Assembly (NCBI GenBank): GCA_023151115.1
Contig: JAKLJP010000083.1
Location: 1-20,460, forward strand
Direction: 5' to 3'
Origin: Anaerolineae bacterium
GTDB taxonomy: Bacteria; Chloroflexota; Anaerolineae; 4572-78; J111
Length of the DNA: 20,460 nucleotides
The notes below the pieces were generated by a model that had not been told where the DNA came from, did no database searches, and saw only the letters and a program-made list of their open reading frames with translations. The position numbers and the translations under genes were made by a program. The number at the start of each line of letters is the position of its first letter. Position 1 is the first letter of the stretch. Shown in pieces: positions 15,674-20,460 of this stretch.

Positions 15674-17539
15674 ATGAGCCAGATCAAACTACCGCAAGGG
15701 TTTCAAGCCCTGGTTGTTGCCCAAAGTTTGGGCGCGCTAAACGATAATCTGTTCAAAACTTTGCTGCAACTGTATGTACTGCAAATCATGGTAGCGGCGC
15801 ACCCCGAAACCATCATCGCCCAGGCTGCCTTCATTTTCACCGTGCCGTTCATTGTCTTTGGCCCGTGGGCCGGCTATCTGGCCGATAAGTTCAACAAAAC
15901 CACCCTCATTCGCCTGACCAAGGTGGCCGAAATTGCCATTTTGCTGCTGGGCGCAGCCGCTTTTATCTGGGGCAGTATTAATTTGATGTTGTTTGTCCTG
16001 TTATTACTGGCCACACAGTCAACCTTTTTTGGCCCGGCCAAAGCCGGCTTGATTCCCGAGATTTGCCCGCCGGAAACAATCAATGTGGCTAACAGCCGGA
16101 TCGAAGCAACCAGTCTGGTAGCGATTATCGGCGGCATTGCCGCGACGGGTGTGCTGCTAACCTTGCACCATAACAATCCGCTGACCGTGATCTATTATGG
16201 CCTCGGCCTGGCCCTCATCGGTGCGATTAGCGCATTCCTGGTACCCCCATCCAGCCAAAAGCAAACTCCAACAGGCGAAAGTTTCCCCTGGAACCCGCTC
16301 GCCGGCCTGGTTCGAGATCTAATTTTTCTCAAACAGCGCCGCGATTTATTTTTGACCAGCCTGGCCAATGGTTACTTTTGGCTGCTCGGTCTGGTTTTTT
16401 CCAGCAATGTCATGGTCTACGGCAAAACGCACCTCGGTCTCGGCAACGACCAGAACACCTGGCTGTCGCTGCTGCCGGCTTTTATTGGGCTGGGTATCGC
16501 CGCCGGGGCCATGCTGGCCGGCCGCTGGTCAGGTAAAAAGGTTGAATGGGGACTGGTCCCCTTAGGCGGCGTAGGCATGACCATCGCCGGGATCGCTTTG
16601 TTTTTCAGCACCGGCTCTTACATAGCAACTGCTGTTATCCTGCTCCTGGCCGGCGTCAGCGGTGGACTTTTCACCATTCCGCTGTATGCTTACCTGCAAT
16701 TAAAAGCAAACGTCGCGGAAAGAGGCCGGGTTTTGGCGGCAGCAGGGATTATCAATGGGCTGTGTTTGCTGCTGGGTTCCCTCTTGTATCACTTCCTGGC
16801 TGTAGAGTTGGCCCTTTCGCCCCGCTGGATTTTTCTGCTGATGGGCCTGGTCACAGCCGGGATAGTTATCTATACCTGTACTATCATTCCTCAATTTTTC
16901 ATTCGCTTCCTGGGCTGGCTGCTCATCCATACCATCTATCACATCGAAATTATCGGCGTGGAGAACGTACCGGAGCGCGGCCCGGCCCTGCTGACCCCCA
17001 ATCACGTCTCTTTTGTGGATGCGCTGCTCATCAGCAGCACAGTGCAGCGGTTTATCCGCTTTGTGATGATCAAAAGCATTTACAAAAGCCCGCTGCTCCG
17101 GCCCATTCTCAGCCTGATGGATGTCATTCCCATCGCGCCCTATGAGGGGCGCGAGTCGGTGTCATGGAGTTTAAATCAGGCGCGGGAGCGGCTGCAACAA
17201 GGCCGTGTGGTCTGCATCTTTCCTGAAGGCCGGCTGACCGAAGATGGCCGGATGCAGGAATTTCGGCCCGGTTTTGAGACCATTATGGCCGGCCTGGATT
17301 ATCCGATCATCCCGGTTTATATGCATAATGTCTGGGGCAGCATCTTTAGTTTTGAAGGCGGCAAATATTTTTGGAAATTGCCCAAACGGTTGCCCTACCC
17401 TGTCACCATCTGTTACGGCCAGCCGCTGCCCGCCACAGCCAAAGCCACCGAAGTCGCTGCCGCAGTGCAGGCATTGGCCGAGCAGATAAAGTCTCGCACC
17501 CCCATTGAGGCCACAACAAACCTCATCAACCCTGTTTAA
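15674..17539 (+). CDS. LplT-like MFS transporter fused to PlsC-type acyltransferase
   Basis: This 621-aa inner-membrane protein likely flips lysophospholipid inward and re-acylates it. The first 400 residues are a multi-helix MFS domain starting with the LplT-like SLGALNDNLFKTLLQLYV. The C-terminal part (about 415-605) is a PlsC/LPLAT acyltransferase with the HX4D motif NHVSFVD (H444, D449) and FPEGR (E518 in EGR), both intact. In E. coli, LplT is separate and Aas joins PlsC to an acyl-ACP synthetase; in many bacteria all three are fused. Here the synthetase is absent, so acyl chains must come from another source. ATG 15674 follows a strong GAGGGGG (15663-15669) with a 4-nt spacer. A role as a lysophosphatidate acyltransferase coupled to transport is an alternative. 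Confidence 0.87.
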   Translation: MSQIKLPQGFQALVVAQSLGALNDNLFKTLLQLYVLQIMVAAHPETIIAQAAFIFTVPFIVFGPWAGYLADKFNKTTLIRLTKVAEIAILLLGAAAFIWGSINLMLFVLLLLATQSTFFGPAKAGLIPEICPPETINVANSRIEATSLVAIIGGIAATGVLLTLHHNNPLTVIYYGLGLALIGAISAFLVPPSSQKQTPTGESFPWNPLAGLVRDLIFLKQRRDLFLTSLANGYFWLLGLVFSSNVMVYGKTHLGLGNDQNTWLSLLPAFIGLGIAAGAMLAGRWSGKKVEWGLVPLGGVGMTIAGIALFFSTGSYIATAVILLLAGVSGGLFTIPLYAYLQLKANVAERGRVLAAAGIINGLCLLLGSLLYHFLAVELALSPRWIFLLMGLVTAGIVIYTCTIIPQFFIRFLGWLLIHTIYHIEIIGVENVPERGPALLTPNHVSFVDALLISSTVQRFIRFVMIKSIYKSPLLRPILSLMDVIPIAPYEGRESVSWSLNQARERLQQGRVVCIFPEGRLTEDGRMQEFRPGFETIMAGLDYPIIPVYMHNVWGSIFSFEGGKYFWKLPKRLPYPVTICYGQPLPATAKATEVAAAVQALAEQIKSRTPIEATTNLINPV

Positions 17540-17607
17540 TTGCAGCGACAAACCACACCTCGCCTCCCCGCCTCCCTATTCCTCGCCTCATCGCCCTCGA
17601 CTCATCT

Positions 17608-17635
17608 TTGACAAAACAGGCAGAGACAGTATAAT
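17608..17635 (+). promoter_or_regulatory. Perfect-consensus sigma70 promoter of tRNA-Leu
   Basis: TTGACA (17608-17613) and TATAAT (17630-17635) are separated by 16 nt, so both hexamers match the consensus exactly. Transcription would start near 17642, leaving a leader of about 65 nt before the tRNA. Such strength is expected for a stable-RNA gene. Confidence 0.85.
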
Positions 17636-17707
17636 CTAGGCAGATTATTTAATGGAGTGGATGGGAAACTTACCATCCCTCCAACCTTCCAATTTTCCAA
17701 TCAATAA

Positions 17708-17790
17708 GCCTCGGTGGTGGAATTGGCATACACAGCAGGTTGAGGGCCTGTGTCCGTACGGACGTGAGAGTTCGAGTCTCTCCCGAGGCA
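17708..17790 (+). tRNA. tRNA-Leu, anticodon GAG
   Basis: The acceptor stem GCCTCGG (17708-17714) pairs with CCGAGGC (17783-17789), followed by discriminator A. The D arm contains GGAATTGGC. The anticodon stem GCAGG (17735-17739) pairs with CCTGT (17747-17751), and the 7-nt loop TTGAGGG gives anticodon GAG (17742-17744), reading CUC and CUU codons. A long variable arm (GTCCGTACGGAC) marks it as a class II tRNA, consistent with Leu. The T arm is GAGAG, TTCGAGT, CTCTC. The 3' CCA is not encoded and must be added. Confidence 0.95.
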
Positions 17791-17935
17791 TTTCCAACAC
17801 GCCCCACTTTGGCCCAGCCCAGGTTTTTATGTGAACTGATCGAGGCGCTCGCTGTGACTCGCCCGATGCTGACTATTATGGCCTTACGTCACCGGCTGCA
17901 TATTTTTGCCGATGGGCGGGTTAATGGCCCCTTGT

Positions 17936-18061
17936 TATAGGTGTCCAGAAAAATTCCTTCCCAACAATCAAGGTAGCAGGTAGCAAAGTAGCAAACTTAT
18001 GGCCTGCTACATGCTACCTTGCTACCTGTTTCAGTGACGAAAACTTTTCTGGAGAACTATA
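17936..18061. repeat. Nested palindrome with terminal repeats around a heptamer-like core
   Basis: The outer ends TATAG plus TCCAGAAAAATT (17936-17955) match, reversed and complemented, AACTTTTCTGGA plus CTATA (18042-18061), with small interruptions. Inside, AGGTAGCAGGTAGCAAAGTAG (17971-17991, 20-nt core of 7-8-nt units) folds against TGCTACATGCTACCTTGCTA (18005-18024). The element separates the tRNA from the converging minus-strand operon and may act as a bidirectional terminator or be a MITE-like insertion. Confidence 0.75.
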
Positions 18062-18074
18062 TCAACGGCGATTC

Positions 18075-19340
18075 TCAAAGCGTCTTCTTTAGCAAATCAA
18101 TCATTAGACCAGCCACATCCTTTAAAGGTTGCATTGGACCACCACTCTGACGGCAACTATAACAGAGCGGTTGGGTACCGGCCTCATTATCTCCGAGCGC
18201 TATTAGCTCACCACAGCCGGCGCAGGGAGTTAGATTGCCGACTACCAGCCAGTCCGCTTTGTTGGCAACCAGGGTTGTTGCCGGCAATTGTAACCCGAAG
18301 CTGATCGCGTCCTCAGGACAAGCAACGGCACAAATCCTACAATCCAGACAAATAGCCGCTTTGAAAGAAATGCCAAAGCTTTCGGCATCGGCCACAAAAT
18401 GCAGGGCCTCGGTGGGGCAGAAGCGGGCGCACAAACGACAGGCGGAACAGGCGTTAGCGTCAAGTTTGACAGTGGCAAAAGGGAGTTCGGTTATCTCGAG
18501 TGGCTCATCAATTGGCTCACCCAGATGAGCAAGTTGCTGGCATAACCTTTGACGCGAGGCAGGCAGATGATGGGGCAGCCGCTGGCTTACCGGCACAGGT
18601 CCAGCGGTGGTGGGTGGTGAAGCAGGATCAGAGCTTGGTTCCATGAGCCGAGACGCTTTTCCCAAGGCGCTAAAAAGACCTCGGCGAGATAGCTTGGGTT
18701 GGTTGCCTTCAAATAGCGGCTTCGGACTGGTCTCTGTTGCTAACAGATCCGGCTGGCTCAAGGGAGTATGGATAACTGAGGGGTGACCAAAAGCCTGGAG
18801 CAGGCGATTAGTTGCTGCTGCTGTTTGGGCAATGAGAGGCTGGACGTGGCCAAGGGGGCACTCATCACAAAGGGTATCGTCCAACCACAGATCGCGCTGG
18901 CCGTTATGACTGAGGTCAATGAGGTGAGAAAGCGAGAGCGAGGCCAGACAGCGTTGATGGCGAACGACTGCCGCCACCGGGGCAGCGGTCGTTGCCGGGT
19001 CAGGGTGCTGCGAACAGACCAGGGCCAGAGGAGCATCAGGCAAATTGGAGATAGTCTGAGCCAGTTTGACCTCTGGTGGGTCAGCTTGGCTAAAAACATC
19101 GGTGGGACAGTGATGCAGGCATAACCCGCAGTGAACACACACCTCAACATTGAGCCGGGGCAACAGTGGGCCGTGAGGTGAGCGTTCATTCTGGGGGTGC
19201 AGCGTAATCGCCTGGGTGGGGCAGGCGTCGGCGCAGCGATGGCAGCCGGCATCTTTGTGCCGGGCATTCAAGCATTGTTCGACTTGAAGAGAGAAGGGCT
19301 GACCCTCAAATGGGGGCAAGGGAAGCATCGCGCCGCTCAA
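18075..19340 (-). CDS. Polyferredoxin with four [4Fe-4S]-type motifs and a C-terminal zinc ribbon
   Basis: This is a 421-aa soluble electron-transfer protein of unknown partner. Cluster 1 has unusual spacing (C23, C33, C36, C40). Cluster 2 is C68, C71, C74, C78 (CVHCGLCLHHCP). A middle domain carries C109, C131 and CDEC (158-161). Clusters 3 and 4 are C298, C301, C304, C308 and C331, C334, C337, C341. A zinc-ribbon-like pair, CAGC (373-376) and CYSC (393-396), ends the protein. The linker includes SRRGLFSALG (218-227), reminiscent of the SRR motif in NapF-like ferredoxins, but it is internal and not an export signal. The TTG start at 19340 overlaps the stop of the upstream gene (TTGA) and has AGGA 5 nt upstream; ATG 19328 is an alternative. 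It is the last gene of a three-gene operon. Confidence 0.85.
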   Translation of the reverse strand: MSGAMLPLPPFEGQPFSLQVEQCLNARHKDAGCHRCADACPTQAITLHPQNERSPHGPLLPRLNVEVCVHCGLCLHHCPTDVFSQADPPEVKLAQTISNLPDAPLALVCSQHPDPATTAAPVAAVVRHQRCLASLSLSHLIDLSHNGQRDLWLDDTLCDECPLGHVQPLIAQTAAATNRLLQAFGHPSVIHTPLSQPDLLATETSPKPLFEGNQPKLSRRGLFSALGKASRLMEPSSDPASPPTTAGPVPVSQRLPHHLPASRQRLCQQLAHLGEPIDEPLEITELPFATVKLDANACSACRLCARFCPTEALHFVADAESFGISFKAAICLDCRICAVACPEDAISFGLQLPATTLVANKADWLVVGNLTPCAGCGELIALGDNEAGTQPLCYSCRQSGGPMQPLKDVAGLMIDLLKKTL

Positions 19341-19651
19341 GCTGATCCTAAGATATCATCAATCCAGGTCAAGGCGGCCATAGTGGTCGGAAATCCCAAT
19401 GTGGGAATTGCCAGAAGCGCTACCTGCCGGATTTCCTCAGCGATGACGCCCAGTTCGACCAGCTTGCGGACATGGGCATGCACCGCGCCTTCTCGCTGCC
19501 CGCCAATGGCCAGGGCCAGCTTGACCAAGGCCCGGCTCTTTTCATCGAGCGGCCCGGCGGCGTGAACGGCTGCCCCAAGCTGGTCATAGGCCTGCCAGAT
19601 GTCGGGATATTTCTGCTGAAAATCAAGATAAGGCTGCGGCAGTTGGCTCAT
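19337..19651 (-). CDS. Carboxymuconolactone decarboxylase-like protein lacking the AhpD CxxC
   Basis: This 104-aa all-helical protein resembles the CMD/AhpD superfamily: LDEKSRALVKLALAIGGQREGAVHAHVRKLVELGVIAEEI (about 35-74) matches the conserved helix-turn region, in pieces. AhpD-type members have a redox CxxC followed by His; here the corresponding segment is EGAVHAH (54-60), and the protein contains no cysteine at all. It therefore cannot be a thiol peroxidase. His58, His60 and Glu54 are candidate functional residues. The start at 19651 has GAGGAG 6 nt upstream on the minus strand. It lies 10 nt after the FmdE-like gene and overlaps the polyferredoxin gene, indicating translational coupling. 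The true function is unknown. Confidence 0.8.
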   Translation of the reverse strand: MSQLPQPYLDFQQKYPDIWQAYDQLGAAVHAAGPLDEKSRALVKLALAIGGQREGAVHAHVRKLVELGVIAEEIRQVALLAIPTLGFPTTMAALTWIDDILGSA

Positions 19652-19661
19652 TTTTGTCTCC

Positions 19662-20324
19662 TCAAAGGTGATTGGTTTGAATGTGGGCCAAAGGAATCTC
19701 GGTCAGGGCTAATTCAAGAAAATTGGCCGCCGGTACAGCGATTGGCTCATCCGTCTGACAGTAATACTTTGCTCCGGCGCAGGAGCGGCACAGGGTTGAG
19801 CCGTCCCGGATAACTTCCCGCTCGTTGATGATCTCCTCGCCGCACAGGTCGCAGTTGACCCGATAGCCATCTTTGCTCAATATCTTTTCCAGCGACACAG
19901 TCAAAGCCACTTCCTGGATGTCCAGCAATTCGGCTTCCGGCATTCGTTGGTAGCCGAGGAGGTAAGCTTCCCAGCGACTTTGCGCCTCTGGAGCATAATC
20001 TTTGGCCCGTTGGCGCGTGCTGGCGCTGGGCACAATCCGCACCGCCCGGCCCGTCTGCGTATCTACAAAGGTAGCGGCGACTTTACCAAAATCCAGCACG
20101 CGCATAGTCCGCCGGCCCACCCGGCAGCCGGTGGCCACAGCCAGCCCATCAATCAGGCAGCCATCGGTTTCGACGATGGTCAGGAGGCGCTTGTCAATTT
20201 GGGGCAGATCCAACCCCAACCATCGCCCGGCCGCCAGCCCCATCCGCACCCCCAAGACCTGGCGGGGGCAGAGATGCTGGTGCAAAATAGCCGACTGATA
20301 AAGCAATTCTTCAAAGGTAGGCAT
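19662..20324 (-). CDS. FmdE-family protein with C-terminal zinc ribbon
   Basis: This 220-aa protein belongs to the FmdE family, named from archaeal formylmethanofuran dehydrogenase operons but widespread in bacteria that lack that pathway; its biochemical role is unsettled. The FmdE domain shows HQHLCPRQVLGVRMG (15-29; H15, H17, C19) and ETDGCLIDGLAVATGCRVG (52-70; C56, D59, C67), the usual metal-ligand-rich pattern, then DFGKVAATF. In the first motif Arg replaces the usual Gly after CP. A zinc ribbon (C158, C161, C179, C182) follows. ATG 20324 is preferred because AGAGGA lies 7 nt upstream on the minus strand; an in-frame ATG at 20342 would precede that site. It is the first gene of the operon with the CMD-like and polyferredoxin genes. 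Confidence 0.85.
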   Translation of the reverse strand: MPTFEELLYQSAILHQHLCPRQVLGVRMGLAAGRWLGLDLPQIDKRLLTIVETDGCLIDGLAVATGCRVGRRTMRVLDFGKVAATFVDTQTGRAVRIVPSASTRQRAKDYAPEAQSRWEAYLLGYQRMPEAELLDIQEVALTVSLEKILSKDGYRVNCDLCGEEIINEREVIRDGSTLCRSCAGAKYYCQTDEPIAVPAANFLELALTEIPLAHIQTNHL

Positions 20325-20342
20325 AGATTTATCCTCTTCCAT

Positions 20343-20460
20343 TTTAACGAATTTGACCCTGACTGTCTAATTGGGCCAGATAGACGGGTGTGTTCAGATT
20401 TGGGGGCGAATTCGGTGGATAGCGTAGACAGACCCCCTCCCCAACCCTCCCCCGCTGCGG
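20343..20460. other. Upstream region of the FmdE operon, no recognisable feature
   Basis: I see no gene here. The last 30 nt are C-rich on the plus strand (CCCTCCCCAACCCTCCCCC), low-complexity sequence that is common between genes. The promoter of the minus-strand operon should lie here, but no convincing -35/-10 pair can be assigned. Confidence 0.5.

Noticed and set aside
17541..17607. C-rich stretch (CCTCGCCTCCCCGCCTCC) as a terminator or heptamer palindrome
   Set aside because: It has 7-8-nt periodicity but no complementary arm nearby and no stable hairpin, so I do not call a feature.
17740..17940. 66-codon open frame running out of the tRNA
   Set aside because: It begins inside tRNA-Leu and has no ribosome site; the translation matches no family I recognise. 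A gene remnant cannot be excluded, but nothing supports it.

Overview
The window is bacterial, and most likely comes from a member of the Chloroflexota (Anaerolineae-like). That lineage call is an inference. It rests on moderately high GC, a Uma2-family protein, a bacterial polyferredoxin/FmdE operon, and intergenic gaps filled with heptamer-based palindromes. There are 11 confident protein genes plus one small membrane protein, one tRNA, and an unusually rich set of intergenic palindromes.

Region 1 (about 1-10070, all plus strand) is a purine-oxidation locus. It opens with adenine deaminase (ade) behind a good promoter. Four genes of the xanthine dehydrogenase (molybdenum hydroxylase) family follow: a molybdopterin subunit, a [2Fe-2S]-FAD fusion, a FAD-[2Fe-2S] fusion with the opposite domain order, and a second molybdopterin subunit. 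Ade would supply hypoxanthine, and the two Mo-Fe-S-FAD enzymes could oxidise it or related N-heterocycles. No Mo-cofactor maturation gene, transporter or urate-degrading gene is present.

Region 2 (about 10111-15366, plus strand) is a DNA-processing or defence island. It holds a Uma2-type PD-(D/E)XK protein with a coiled-coil tail, then a type III restriction-modification pair: Mod, an N-methyltransferase with a compositionally distinct recognition region, and Res, a helicase-nuclease. A clean intrinsic terminator closes it.

Region 3 (about 15422-17790, plus strand) has an extended -10 promoter, a 58-residue single-pass membrane protein, and an LplT-like MFS transporter fused to a PlsC acyltransferase (lysophospholipid uptake and re-acylation). 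A tRNA-Leu(GAG) follows behind a perfect-consensus sigma70 promoter.

Region 4 (about 18075-20324, minus strand) is a tight three-gene operon: an FmdE-like zinc-ribbon protein, a small cysteine-free carboxymuconolactone-decarboxylase-like protein, and a polyferredoxin with four clusters plus a zinc ribbon. Its function is unknown, and it is the best candidate here for an undescribed redox system.

Most plus-strand gaps between regions 1 and 2 genes, and the gap before region 4, carry a palindrome built from about 7-nt repeat units. Each locus has its own heptamer. Three of these sit in or next to larger nested inverted-repeat elements that look like MITEs, at 4291-4469, 7549-7806 and 17936-18061.
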